Source of the DNA: an uncultured Ruminococcus sp.
GTDB taxonomy: Bacteria > Bacillota > Clostridia > Oscillospirales > Acutalibacteraceae
Length of the DNA: 18,860 bases
NCBI GenBank assembly: GCA_902766305.1
Contig: CACXDE010000189.1
Location: forward strand, 1-18,860
Direction of reading: 5' to 3'
Shown: in pieces, positions 8,091 to 15,692 of the stretch
Layout of the letters: every line of letters starts with the position of its first letter
Numbering within the stretch: the stretch's first letter is position 1
Notes under the pieces: generated by a model
Told to the model about the DNA's origin: nothing
Database searches by the model: none
Seen by the model: only the letters and a program-made list of their open reading frames with translations
Made by a program: the position numbers and the translations under genes

Positions 8091-8153
8091 GTAAAATTGA
8101 TAATCATTTATTTTACGCGGAGACGACTGTAATTAAACTCAGTTCCTCTCCGC
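8091..8153 (-). other. Paired intercistronic dyads between coaD and the coiled-coil gene
   Basis: Two adjacent inverted repeats lie in the 107-bp gap: GTAAAAT (8091-8097) with ATTTTAC (8110-8116), and GCGGAGA (8117-8123) with TCTCCGC (8147-8153). Both stems are perfect 7-mers. Read on the minus strand, the GC stem is followed by the AT stem without a clean T run. This is more likely an mRNA processing or stability feature than a full terminator. Confidence 0.4.
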
Positions 8154-8162
8154 CGGCATTCA

Positions 8163-8648
8163 TCATTTCATTTTATTGATCCTCATAAGTATCTCATCAT
8201 GCACACATTCCGGAACAAAAGGAGATATATCCCCTCCCAAAAGTCCCACCTGCTTTACTATGCTTGAGCTAAGGTACATATTTTCAGAGCTTGTAGTAAG
8301 AAATACCGTTTCAACAGTATCATTAAGCTTGCTGTTAGTAAGCGCCATCTGAAACTCATACTCAAAGTCGGATACAGCTCTCAGACCCTTTACCAACACC
8401 TTTGCATTATTCTTAGCCGCAAAATCCACAAGCAGTCCGTCAAACCCTGCTATCTCAACATTAGGCACATCACCTACTGTTTTCCTCAGCAGATCAATTC
8501 TTTCCTCAATTGTGAACCACGGCTTTTTCTGTACGTTAACAAGTACGCCGACTATAACCTTATCGAATATGCTTGCCGCCCTTTTAATAATATCTATATG
8601 ACCGTATGTCACCGGATCAAAGCTTCCCGGACATATCGCTGTTTTCAT
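8163..8648 (-). CDS. coaD: Phosphopantetheine adenylyltransferase
   Basis: Cytosolic enzyme of coenzyme A synthesis that joins 4'-phosphopantetheine and ATP to give dephospho-CoA. The 161 residues match the family length. The N-terminal nucleotidyl-transfer motif is GSFDPVTYGH (8-17), with the TxGH histidine at 17. The C-terminal half holds the ATP-binding YLSSSIVKQV motif. The ATG has AGGAG 8 nt upstream. It starts 18 bp after the rsmD stop; the rsmD-coaD order is a familiar pairing in Gram-positive bacteria, so co-transcription is likely. Confidence 0.98.
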   Translation of the reverse strand: MKTAICPGSFDPVTYGHIDIIKRAASIFDKVIVGVLVNVQKKPWFTIEERIDLLRKTVGDVPNVEIAGFDGLLVDFAAKNNAKVLVKGLRAVSDFEYEFQMALTNSKLNDTVETVFLTTSSENMYLSSSIVKQVGLLGGDISPFVPECVHDEILMRINKMK

Positions 8649-8666
8649 TGTGACACTCCTTTTTTC

Positions 8667-9215
8667 TCAAATGCCCTGACTTTCAGAACAAACATATAAG
8701 CTGACTGTTATTGTACCGTATTTATATTTCTTTTTCAGAATGAATTTCCCCGATCTCTCAGGCAGTGTCTCATCCGACGGATGTTCACATATAATCAGCT
8801 TATCAGTAATACGGGTACAAAGCTCAAACGCACTCTGAACAAGACCGGTCTTATACGGCGGATCAAGGAAAGCAATATCAAATCTCTCCTCAGTACCAGA
8901 AATATAAGAAATTGTATCTCTGCAAACAGTGACTGCTTTATCTGCACCAAAGCCGCACAAAGAAATATTCTTTCTTATGATCTCCATAGACCGGCGGCTG
9001 CTGTCAACAAAAAATGCCTTATCTGCTCCTCTGCTCAGTGCTTCTATACCCATCTGTCCAGAGCCTGCAAATGCGTCAAGAAAACGGCAGCCCTCTATAT
9101 CAAATTGTATAATACTGAAAACAGATTCCTTTACAGTATCCGTAGTAGGTCTTACATCATTACCGGACGGAGAATAAAGCTTTCTCCCCCGTGCAGAACC
9201 TGAAATAACTCTCAT
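8667..9215 (-). CDS. rsmD: 16S rRNA (guanine-966 N2) methyltransferase
   Basis: SAM-dependent methyltransferase modifying G966 of 16S rRNA in the small ribosomal subunit. From the ATG at 9215 it is 182 residues and begins MRVISGSARGRKL, the usual RsmD start. An in-frame GTG at 9254 would add 13 residues, but it lies within about 10 nt of the predicted transcription start, so the ATG is preferred; AAAGGAC sits about 12 nt upstream of it. The SAM-binding loop DAFAGSGQMGIEALSRGA begins at residue 47, and the catalytic DPPY is at 118-121. It heads the leftward run containing coaD. Confidence 0.95.
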   Translation of the reverse strand: MRVISGSARGRKLYSPSGNDVRPTTDTVKESVFSIIQFDIEGCRFLDAFAGSGQMGIEALSRGADKAFFVDSSRRSMEIIRKNISLCGFGADKAVTVCRDTISYISGTEERFDIAFLDPPYKTGLVQSAFELCTRITDKLIICEHPSDETLPERSGKFILKKKYKYGTITVSLYVCSESQGI

Positions 9216-9269
9216 ATAATAAACTTGTCCTTTTTCATAATCGCCGGAAGTCACAAACTCCCATATATA

Positions 9270-9298
9270 ATTATCCGGGAAAAACCTTTAAATGTCAA
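9270..9298 (-). promoter_or_regulatory. Promoter of the rsmD-coaD unit
   Basis: On the minus strand, a perfect TTGACA (9293-9298), a 17-nt spacer and GATAAT (9270-9275, 5 of 6). The expected start near 9263 gives a leader of about 48 nt to the ATG at 9215. Confidence 0.7.
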
Positions 9299-9364
9299 TA
9301 CTATTTTTACAATTTTTATAAAATACAAACAAATTTTTCATTTCTGCATATTATAACAGAATAG

Positions 9365-9383
9365 GACATAATTTTTCTATGTC
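9365..9383. promoter_or_regulatory. Inverted repeat in the divergent rsmD/glutamine synthetase region
   Basis: GACATA (9365-9370) and TATGTC (9378-9383) form a perfect 6-bp dyad with a 7-bp AT-rich centre, between the two divergent promoters. Operator-like spacing suggests a dimeric regulator, but the site does not fit the GlnR consensus TGTNA-N7-TNACA. The remainder of 9299-9460 is AT-rich, with nothing else recognised. Confidence 0.3.
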
Positions 9384-9464
9384 AATAATCCATTAAAATA
9401 AATAAACATATTTCATAAACTGATATTCATTCAACAAACATTTTCCGGCTGACTAAGTTGTTTA

Positions 9465-9493
9465 TTGACAAAACAATTATACAGGTTTATAAT
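9465..9493 (+). promoter_or_regulatory. Consensus promoter of the glutamine synthetase gene
   Basis: TTGACA (9465-9470), a 17-bp spacer and TATAAT (9488-9493): both hexamers and the spacing are ideal. The start is expected near 9500, about 160 nt before the coding ATG and immediately ahead of the attenuator. Such a strong promoter fits with control after initiation. Confidence 0.9.
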
Positions 9494-9502
9494 GCCCTTG
9501 TA

Positions 9503-9550
9503 ACAGCAACGGCGCTGTAGATCGGGCGGATAGATCTACTGCGCCTTTTT
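9503..9550 (+). promoter_or_regulatory. Leader attenuator: hexaloop antiterminator overlapping an intrinsic terminator
   Basis: The terminator stem pairs GGCGCTGTAGATC (9511-9523) with GATCTACTGCGCC (9533-9545), with one T-T mismatch and a 9-nt loop, followed by TTTTT (9546-9550). An earlier alternative hairpin, ACAGC (9503-9507) with GCTGT (9514-9518), encloses the hexaloop AACGGC and uses bases of the terminator's 5' arm, so the two structures exclude each other. The loop has A at position 1 and G at position 4, as in RNA targets of ANTAR antiterminator proteins, which control glutamine synthetase genes in some clostridia. Known targets have two such hairpins; only one is visible here. Terminator confidence is high, regulator identity is inference. 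Confidence 0.75.
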
Positions 9551-9574
9551 GTTTATATTTTTATAAATACTCAC

Positions 9575-9633
9575 GGTCATACTCTGAACGACGTTTATCC
9601 GCTCAGATTTACAGCATATACTCAGATGTGACC
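9575..9633 (+). other. Imperfect stem in the distal leader of glutamine synthetase
   Basis: GGTCA (9575-9579) pairs with TGACC (9629-9633) and, after a small internal loop, TCTGA (9583-9587) with TCAGA (9622-9626). It lies after the attenuator and before the GGAGAG ribosome site at 9651. Its role is unknown and it could be a chance fold. Confidence 0.3.
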
Positions 9634-9661
9634 TGATTCTAATTTTGAATGGAGAGTTTTT

Positions 9662-11752
9662 ATGGTTAACGTACCTGAAATGTTCGGATCAGCTGTATTC
9701 AATGATGAATCCATGAAAAAATATCTTCCAAAGGGCACATATAAAGCACTGAAGAAGACTATCGAGGACGGAAAGCCTCTTGATCTCAACATAGCAAATG
9801 TTGTTGCTCATGCTATGAAGGAATGGGCTATTGAAAACGGTGCTACACACTACACACACTGGTTCCAGCCTATGACAGGAATCACTGCGGAAAAGCATGA
9901 CTCATTTATATCCCCGACTGCCGGCGGCGGTGTTATCATGGAGTTTTCCGGCAAGGAGCTTATAAAGGGCGAGCCTGACGCTTCAAGCTTCCCCTCAGGC
10001 GGTATAAGGGCAACATTTGAAGCAAGAGGATACACTGCATGGGATCCGACCTCCTATGCCTTCATAAAGGATGGTTCACTGTGCATACCGACAGCATTCT
10101 GTTCATATACAGGTGAAGCACTTGACAAAAAGACACCCCTTCTCCGTTCAATGGAGTGCATCAATACTCAGGCACTCAGGATTCTTCGTGCTTTTGGTGA
10201 TAACGAAACCACTCACGTAACCACAACAGTCGGTCCGGAGCAGGAATATTTCCTTGTAGATAAAAAAGTATTCGACAAAAGAAAAGACCTGATATACTGC
10301 GGAAGAACTCTCTTTGGCGCAAGACCTCCAAAGGGTCAGGAGCTTGACGATCACTATTTCGGTTCAATAAAGCCAAGAGTATCAGCATTTATGAAAGATC
10401 TTGATGAAGAGCTGTGGAAATACGGTATACTTGCAAAAACAAAGCATAACGAGGTAGCGCCTGCCCAGCATGAGCTTGCTCCCATATTTGATACGACAAA
10501 TATAGCTACAGATCACAACCAGCTGACTATGGAGATCATGAAAAAGGTTGCGGAAAAGCATGGTCTTGTATGCCTTTTACACGAAAAACCCTTTGCCGGT
10601 GTAAACGGATCAGGAAAGCACAACAACTGGTCGATGTCTACAAACACAGGCAAGAATCTTCTTGAACCCACCAAAACGCCAAGACAGAATATACAGTTCC
10701 TTACCTTCCTTGCGGCTGTTATAAGAGCAGTCGACGAAAATCAGGATCTTCTCAGAATATCAGTTGCAAGCGCGGGCAATGATCACAGACTGGGCGGAAA
10801 TGAAGCGCCTCCTGCTATCATTTCAATTTACCTCGGCGATGACCTTACAGAGGTTCTTCATTCCGTTCTCAGCGGAGAGGACTATACCGGCGAAGGCAAG
10901 CCAATCATGGAAACTACAGCAGAGGTTCTGCCGAACTTCACAAAGGATACGTCAGACAGAAACCGTACCTCGCCATTTGCATTCACAGGAAACAAGTTTG
11001 AGTTCAGAATGGTAGGCTCTTCTGAAAACATTGCCTGCGCCAACTTCATGATAAATACAATGGTAGCAGATGTACTTGAAGATTTTGCAGATCAGCTTGA
11101 AAAAGCTGATGATGTCAATGCCGCTGCTGAAAAGCTTATCAAAAAGACCATAAAACAGCATAAGCGCATCATTTTCAACGGCAATAACTATTCCGATGAA
11201 TGGGTAGAGGAAGCCAAAAGAAGAGGTCTTCTGAATCTTCGCACACTTCCGGAAGCACTCCCCCTGTATACAGACGAAAAGAATATCAGGCTTTTCACAA
11301 AGCACAATGTTCTTACAGAGATCGAACTCAGATCAAGATGTGAGGTTCTTCTCGAAAAGTACTCGAAGATCATTAACATTGAAGCTCTGACTGCTCTCGA
11401 CATGGCGAAAAAGGATATCATGCCGGCAGTAACTAATTATCTCAGGGAGCTTGCTCAGACGGCAAGCCTTATAAAGTCTGTTGATCCTGAGCTTGTTCCG
11501 GCAGCGCAGACAGAGCTTATGAAGAAGCTGACAAACCTGCTTAACTGCTTTGCAAAGAAGATTGATGTGCTTGACAAGGCTGTAGTGGGTGCAAAGGATG
11601 TAACGGACGTTGCAGAAAACGCTATGTATTTCAAAGACAATGTTCTTTCCGCTATGCAGGAGCTTCGTGCAGTAGCTGACGAAATGGAAGCAAATATGTC
11701 AGCAAAAGCCTGGCCTTATCCTTCATACGGTACAATGCTTTTCAGCGTATAA
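9662..11752 (+). CDS. glnN: Glutamine synthetase, type III
   Basis: Cytosolic ATP-dependent enzyme converting glutamate and ammonia to glutamine, the main ammonium-assimilation step. At 696 residues it has type III (GlnN) length rather than the ~450 of type I. Active-site motifs in order are EQEYFLVD from Glu193, [13 protein letters not shown] (262-274), [10 protein letters not shown] from Asn315 and [15 protein letters not shown] from Arg435. A helical C-terminal extension is typical of GSIII. The ATG has GGAGAG 8 nt upstream. It is the only plus-strand gene here and is monocistronic, between its own promoter/attenuator and the terminator at 11762-11797. Such enzymes are often just called glnA. 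No GlnB or ANTAR regulator gene is in the window. Confidence 0.97.
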   Translation: MVNVPEMFGSAVFNDESMKKYLPKGTYKALKKTIEDGKPLDLNIANVVAHAMKEWAIENGATHYTHWFQPMTGITAEKHDSFISPTAGGGVIMEFSGKELIKGEPDASSFPSGGIRATFEARGYTAWDPTSYAFIKDGSLCIPTAFCSYTGEALDKKTPLLRSMECINTQALRILRAFGDNETTHVTTTVGPEQEYFLVDKKVFDKRKDLIYCGRTLFGARPPKGQELDDHYFGSIKPRVSAFMKDLDEELWKYGILAKTKHNEVAPAQHELAPIFDTTNIATDHNQLTMEIMKKVAEKHGLVCLLHEKPFAGVNGSGKHNNWSMSTNTGKNLLEPTKTPRQNIQFLTFLAAVIRAVDENQDLLRISVASAGNDHRLGGNEAPPAIISIYLGDDLTEVLHSVLSGEDYTGEGKPIMETTAEVLPNFTKDTSDRNRTSPFAFTGNKFEFRMVGSSENIACANFMINTMVADVLEDFADQLEKADDVNAAAEKLIKKTIKQHKRIIFNGNNYSDEWVEEAKRRGLLNLRTLPEALPLYTDEKNIRLFTKHNVLTEIELRSRCEVLLEKYSKIINIEALTALDMAKKDIMPAVTNYLRELAQTASLIKSVDPELVPAAQTELMKKLTNLLNCFAKKIDVLDKAVVGAKDVTDVAENAMYFKDNVLSAMQELRAVADEMEANMSAKAWPYPSYGTMLFSV

Positions 11753-11761
11753 AAAATAATT

Positions 11762-11797
11762 GGCTGCCCCGGCAAATAGCTGAGGCAGTCCTTTTTT
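11762..11797 (+). terminator. Intrinsic terminator of glutamine synthetase
   Basis: GGCTGCC (11762-11768) pairs with GGCAGTC (11784-11790) including one G-U. After one mismatch, CGGC pairs with GCTG around an AAATA loop. T6 follows at 11792-11797. On the minus strand an A/T stretch also follows the hairpin, so it may serve the convergent whiA transcript as well. Confidence 0.85.
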
Positions 11798-11824
11798 CAA
11801 CAATTTCGTTTATAATAATATTTC

Positions 11825-11845
11825 CACTTTCAACTTTCAACATTC
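11825..11845 (+). repeat. Short heptanucleotide array downstream of whiA
   Basis: Three 7-bp units, CACTTTC, AACTTTC and AACATTC, lie between the terminator and the whiA stop. They resemble the AACTGAC/AACTTAC units at 977-1018 and 18678-18719. Confidence 0.5.
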
Positions 11846-11850
11846 CAAAT

Positions 11851-12765
11851 TTATATTTTGTCCGCTATCTCCATTATCCGCGCAAGTCTGTGATTTACGC
11901 CTGAACGGCTTATAGGAGTACTCAGCGCCTCTCCAAGCTCACGAAGATTATATTCGGGATTATCAAGACGCATCTGCGCAAGCTCTCTCAGATCAGGGGT
12001 AAGACTGTCAAGTCCGCATTCCCTGCTTATCTTCTCTATCGCCGCTATCTGTTTTGCAGAAGCAAGGGCTGTTTTATTGCTGTTTGCTGTCTCGGAATTG
12101 ATCTGTCTGTTGACCTTGTTCCGGACAGATTTATATATTTTCTGCTGCATTATTTCCAATGCAGCCATAGGCGCACCGATATATGTCAGAAGATCAGCTA
12201 TTGCGTCACTCTCTTTTATATATACTACATAGCTTCCCTTTCGGCGGACTGTTTTGGGAGTACCTAACAGCTCAGTCTCGCTTATTATCCTTGCAAGATC
12301 CTTTGCAAGATTCATATGCGGCACAGCAAATTCAAGATGATAATCCTTTCCGGGATCGCTTACATTTCCGCACACAAGAAAAGCACCTCTCAGAAAATAC
12401 GGAATCGTACCTTCCTCATCAATATTGGAGCGGTTTATACGAAGACTAAGCGACATAGGGTCATGACCAAAATGATCAAATATCCTTTTGCAGTCACCGC
12501 TGTCAGGTATCGACAAACACCAGCTCTTCCCTTCACTGCCCTTCCTAGTCAGCATAACCGATATATCTGATATTACCGACAGATCAGAGGAAACCTTTTC
12601 GCTGTACAGCAGCGCAGCCTCACGGCTCTCCGTTGTAAATGATATTGCAGAAGGTGAAAACACCTTTGAAAAAATCAGCATCCCATATATCAATGCCTCT
12701 CCGTCCTCTGCCCTTGTAACGGGAGCTGTACACAATTCTTTTTTAGTCTCTTTTGAAAACGACAT
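11851..12765 (-). CDS. whiA: DNA-binding protein WhiA
   Basis: A WhiA regulator, 304 residues from the ATG at 12765: an N-terminal LAGLIDADG-like domain fused to a C-terminal helix-turn-helix. In Firmicutes it influences division and wall metabolism; in actinomycetes it controls sporulation. Family features are the MSFSKETKKEL start, FLRGAFLVCGNVSDP in the middle, RQINSETANSNKT before the DNA-binding half and SGVNHRLARI near the end. The frame stays open to an ATG at 12783 inside a 7-bp repeat tract, adding six residues; the family's usual MSF start argues for 12765. Neither start has a recognisable Shine-Dalgarno sequence, unlike most genes here. It is last in the hprK-murB-rapZ-whiA order, 74 bp after rapZ. 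Confidence 0.95.
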   Translation of the reverse strand: MSFSKETKKELCTAPVTRAEDGEALIYGMLIFSKVFSPSAISFTTESREAALLYSEKVSSDLSVISDISVMLTRKGSEGKSWCLSIPDSGDCKRIFDHFGHDPMSLSLRINRSNIDEEGTIPYFLRGAFLVCGNVSDPGKDYHLEFAVPHMNLAKDLARIISETELLGTPKTVRRKGSYVVYIKESDAIADLLTYIGAPMAALEIMQQKIYKSVRNKVNRQINSETANSNKTALASAKQIAAIEKISRECGLDSLTPDLRELAQMRLDNPEYNLRELGEALSTPISRSGVNHRLARIMEIADKI

Positions 12766-12769
12766 AACT

Positions 12770-12801
12770 AATTCATAATTCATAATTCATAATTCATAAT
12801 T
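12770..12801 (+). repeat. Four-copy AATTCAT tandem repeat in the whiA leader
   Basis: Four exact copies of AATTCAT (12770-12797) plus AATT. On the minus strand each copy carries an ATG. Only the one at 12783 is in frame with whiA; those at 12776, 12790 and 12797 run into stops within a few codons. The tract ends 4 bp before the preferred whiA start and occupies the usual ribosome-site position. Confidence 0.9.
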
Positions 12802-12821
12802 GAAATAGTATACTATCAATT
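12798..12821. repeat. Palindrome in the rapZ-whiA gap
   Basis: ATAGTATACTAT (12805-12816) is a perfect 12-bp palindrome, extended by AATTG (12798-12802) and CAATT (12817-12821) around a two-base bulge. It abuts the AATTCAT array. It could be an operator, an RNA hairpin or the remnant of a repeat element. Confidence 0.4.
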
Positions 12822-12839
12822 ATTGTTCAGAAACAGAAG

Positions 12840-13700
12840 TTATCCCTTGGAAATATCACGGTGGTGTACAATAGTACGCTGACCGCCTTCAAGCAAATGG
12901 TTATAAAGCACTCTTGTCAGCGTAACTGAACGGTGTTTCCCTCCGGTACAGCCTATAGCTATAACAAGCTGGCTCTTACCTTCGCTTCTGTACAGCGGCA
13001 AAGAAAAATCCACAAGATCAAGCATCCTCTGCGCATATCCCTTTGACTGGTCATACTGCATAACATAATCAAAAACACAGGCATCAAGACCTGTATGCGG
13101 CTTGAGTTCAGGAACATAAAAGGGATTCGGCAGACACCTGACATCGAAAACAAGATCCGCCTCCGCCGGAAGACCGTACTTGAAACCGAACGAAATACAG
13201 TTTACCGTTAGCCCCAAGGATATATTGCCTAAAAACAATGATGTAATTCTTTCACGCAGCTGAGTTGTAGATAGAAGAGATGTATCAATTACATAATCCG
13301 CCCTCGCCTTTACCGGCATAAGCAGCTCTCTTTCCGTCATGACAGCAGACTCCGTAGAGGCTGAGTTTTCACTAAGCGGATGCTTTCTTCTTGTTTCCTT
13401 GAAGCGCCTGAGAAGAACGTCATCCCTTGCGTCAAGAAAAAGTATCTTATATTTCTTTCCGGCAGCCTTCAGCTTATCAAGAGACAAAAACAGATCGTCA
13501 AACACATCGCCGGCTCTTATATCTGTCACTACTGCTATCTTTTTCATATGCTCGTCGCCGGATTTTTCACACAATTCGTAAAATATCGACACAAGCATCG
13601 GAGGAATATTGTCCACACAATAGTATCCGATATCCTCCATATTTTTCATTGCTACAGACTTCCCTGCGCCTGAAAGCCCCGTTATGATTATAAATTCCAT
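12840..13700 (-). CDS. rapZ: RapZ/YvcJ-family nucleotide-binding protein
   Basis: A 286-residue P-loop protein of the RapZ/YvcJ family. The enterobacterial member is an adaptor that delivers small RNAs to RNase E and senses glucosamine-6-phosphate; YvcJ of Bacillus binds and hydrolyses nucleotides. The Walker A motif GLSGAGKS is at 8-15 and the conserved GCTGGKHRSV lies in the C-terminal domain. The start is the ATG at 13700, giving the usual MEFIIITG, with GGTGA about 6 nt upstream. An in-frame GTG at 13709 overlaps that ribosome site and is unlikely. It sits between murB and whiA, a conserved Firmicutes order linking wall-precursor synthesis with regulation. Confidence 0.95.
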   Translation of the reverse strand: MEFIIITGLSGAGKSVAMKNMEDIGYYCVDNIPPMLVSIFYELCEKSGDEHMKKIAVVTDIRAGDVFDDLFLSLDKLKAAGKKYKILFLDARDDVLLRRFKETRRKHPLSENSASTESAVMTERELLMPVKARADYVIDTSLLSTTQLRERITSLFLGNISLGLTVNCISFGFKYGLPAEADLVFDVRCLPNPFYVPELKPHTGLDACVFDYVMQYDQSKGYAQRMLDLVDFSLPLYRSEGKSQLVIAIGCTGGKHRSVTLTRVLYNHLLEGGQRTIVHHRDISKG

Positions 13701-13740
13701 CCTTCTCACCTGCCGCTGAAAGCATTACTTCAATAACATA

Positions 13741-14649
13741 TCATTTGCCAACAAACTTAACCTCACATTCCAGCTCTACACCGGTCTTTTCTTTTACAAC
13801 ACTCTGTACCTTACTGATAAGTGCTTTAACATCCTCTGCCTTTGCCTTACCGTTATTTACAATAAATCCGCTGTGCTTTTCGCTCACCTGTGCATCGCCC
13901 ACTGACACACCCTTAAGTCCGCAGTTTTCAATAAGCGCCGCCGCATAATTATCCTTCGGACGCTTGAACACGCTTCCTGCACTCGGACGGTTCAGCGGCT
14001 GTTTCTTTTTGCGCTTATCCATCGTATCCTGCATGAGGTAGAATATTTCATTCTTGTTTTTCGGTGAAAGCTTTACACACACGTCAAGTATTGTAAGCTT
14101 TTTATCGCTGTAAAAGCTGTGTCTGTACGAAAAATCGTGCATATCACCAATCATTTCACGGATATTGCTGTCCTCGTCAAGATAATGTGACGACACAACT
14201 ATATCCTTCATCTCTCCGCCGTAAGCCCCGGCATTCATATACACTGCTCCGCCCACAGAACCGGGTATGCCCCACGCAAATTCTGCACCGCCAAGACCCT
14301 TATTTTTTGCAAACAGACAAAGCTTCGCAAGACTTACACCAGCGCCGCATTTTATAATATTGTCCCCGTCAAGTGCTATCTCCTCAAAATCGCCGCCCAA
14401 TTTTATAACTATTCCGTCCATGCCAGCGTCACTGACAAGAAGATTTGAACCAAGACCAATAATAAAATATTCAGTATTTTCCTCTTTGCAAAGAGCTATT
14501 ATTTTTTTCAGTGACTCAATAGTATTAACTTCACAGAAGCAGTCTGTTTTTCCGCCTATGCGAAAGCTCGTATGAAGACTCATCGGCTCGTCAAAATACG
14601 CATTGCAGTCCTCGTTGATTATCAGGTTTTTCAGTTTTTCGCTTATCAT
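13741..14649 (-). CDS. murB: UDP-N-acetylenolpyruvoylglucosamine reductase
   Basis: Cytosolic FAD enzyme making UDP-N-acetylmuramate, the second committed step of peptidoglycan precursor synthesis. The ATG at 14649 gives 302 residues and has a strong GAGGAG ribosome site 6 nt upstream. A longer frame from TTG at 14676, overlapping the hprK stop, is not needed. FAD-binding motifs are IIGLGSNLLVSD and GIPGSVGGAVYMNAGAYGGE. PSAGSVFKRP carries the catalytic Ser, and HSGFIVN is near the end. It lies 23 bp after hprK and 40 bp before rapZ. Confidence 0.97.
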   Translation of the reverse strand: MISEKLKNLIINEDCNAYFDEPMSLHTSFRIGGKTDCFCEVNTIESLKKIIALCKEENTEYFIIGLGSNLLVSDAGMDGIVIKLGGDFEEIALDGDNIIKCGAGVSLAKLCLFAKNKGLGGAEFAWGIPGSVGGAVYMNAGAYGGEMKDIVVSSHYLDEDSNIREMIGDMHDFSYRHSFYSDKKLTILDVCVKLSPKNKNEIFYLMQDTMDKRKKKQPLNRPSAGSVFKRPKDNYAAALIENCGLKGVSVGDAQVSEKHSGFIVNNGKAKAEDVKALISKVQSVVKEKTGVELECEVKFVGK

Positions 14650-14672
14650 ATCTGTCTCCTCACGGTATTCAC

Positions 14673-15635
14673 TCAAAATTCTATCAGTTTCACATCATTA
14701 GCTTCTTCCTCCGGATATTCAAGTCCCAATGCGGAGAAAAGCTCTCTTGCGGCATTATATCCCATCTTTCTCTGACGGTTATTCATAGCCGCTACTTCAA
14801 TAATAACAGCTAAGTTACGTCCGGGCTTTACAGGTATAGTAACTATCGGTATCTGATTGCCCAGTATTTCCGTCATTTCACTGTTCATGCCCATTCTGTC
14901 ATAAACCTTTTTATTATCCCAAAGCTCAAGGTTTATTACCATGTCGATTTTTTCCGTCAGCTTAACGGAACCCATACCGAATATCCTTCTCGCGTTAATA
15001 ATACCTATGCCTCTCAGTTCAATAAAATGACGTATATTTTCCGGTGCTGAACCAATAAGCGAAGTATTTGATACCTTTCTTATCTCGACTGCATCGTCTG
15101 CTATAAGACGGTGTCCTCTTTTTATAAGCTCGATAGCAGTTTCACTTTTACCAACACCGCTGTCGCCTACCAGAAGCAGACCTTCACCGTAAACCTCCAC
15201 AAGAACGCCGTGCCTTGTAACTCTCGGCGCAAGTTCCAGATTCAGAAGATTTACAAGAGCCGCAGATACAGCTGATGTAGGCTCGGATGTACGAAGCACA
15301 GGTATCTTATATTTTTCTGCCGCAGACATAAGCTCTCCGTAAGGGATTATACCTCTCGTCACTATTATAGCCGGAGGATTGAGAGCAAATAGTCTGTTAA
15401 GAACATGAAACCTCTGTTCGGAACTGAAACGGTTAAGATAACTGTTCTCCGTATTTCCGAACAGAATTATTCTTGCATTGTCAAAGAAGTCAAGAAATCC
15501 TGTCAGTTCAAGACCGGGACGTGTAAGATCCTTTGAAAAGATCTTTATCTGATCCGGATCACCCGGCATATATGCCACATCAAGTCCCACATCTTTTATG
15601 ATCTTTGATAATTTGACCGAAAACTTGGTATCCAT
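14673..15635 (-). CDS. hprK: HPr kinase/phosphorylase
   Basis: Bifunctional enzyme that phosphorylates and dephosphorylates Ser46 of HPr, the central signal for carbon-catabolite control in Firmicutes. The 320 residues start at the ATG at 15635, which has AGGTG about 9 nt upstream; a GTG at 15647 would overlap that site. His142 (RHGVLVEV) is the conserved histidine before the Walker A GDSGVGKS (157-164). Asp180-Asp181 follow in LIADDAVE, and NARRIFGMGSVK (214-225) is the family signature. PGRNLAVIIEVAAMN near the C-terminus is also typical. It lies between the glycosyltransferase and murB in the same orientation. Confidence 0.97.
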   Translation of the reverse strand: MDTKFSVKLSKIIKDVGLDVAYMPGDPDQIKIFSKDLTRPGLELTGFLDFFDNARIILFGNTENSYLNRFSSEQRFHVLNRLFALNPPAIIVTRGIIPYGELMSAAEKYKIPVLRTSEPTSAVSAALVNLLNLELAPRVTRHGVLVEVYGEGLLLVGDSGVGKSETAIELIKRGHRLIADDAVEIRKVSNTSLIGSAPENIRHFIELRGIGIINARRIFGMGSVKLTEKIDMVINLELWDNKKVYDRMGMNSEMTEILGNQIPIVTIPVKPGRNLAVIIEVAAMNNRQRKMGYNAARELFSALGLEYPEEEANDVKLIEF

Positions 15636-15692
15636 AATACTACACACCTGCTTTCCCGGGGAGCATCATGTCAGACGCCAATCCCCTGATAT

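Noticed and set aside
9291..9310. Possible GlnR site near the rsmD promoter
   Set aside because: TGTCA is present but the partner TTACA is at the wrong spacing for TGTNA-N7-TNACA, and the AT-rich context makes half-sites common.
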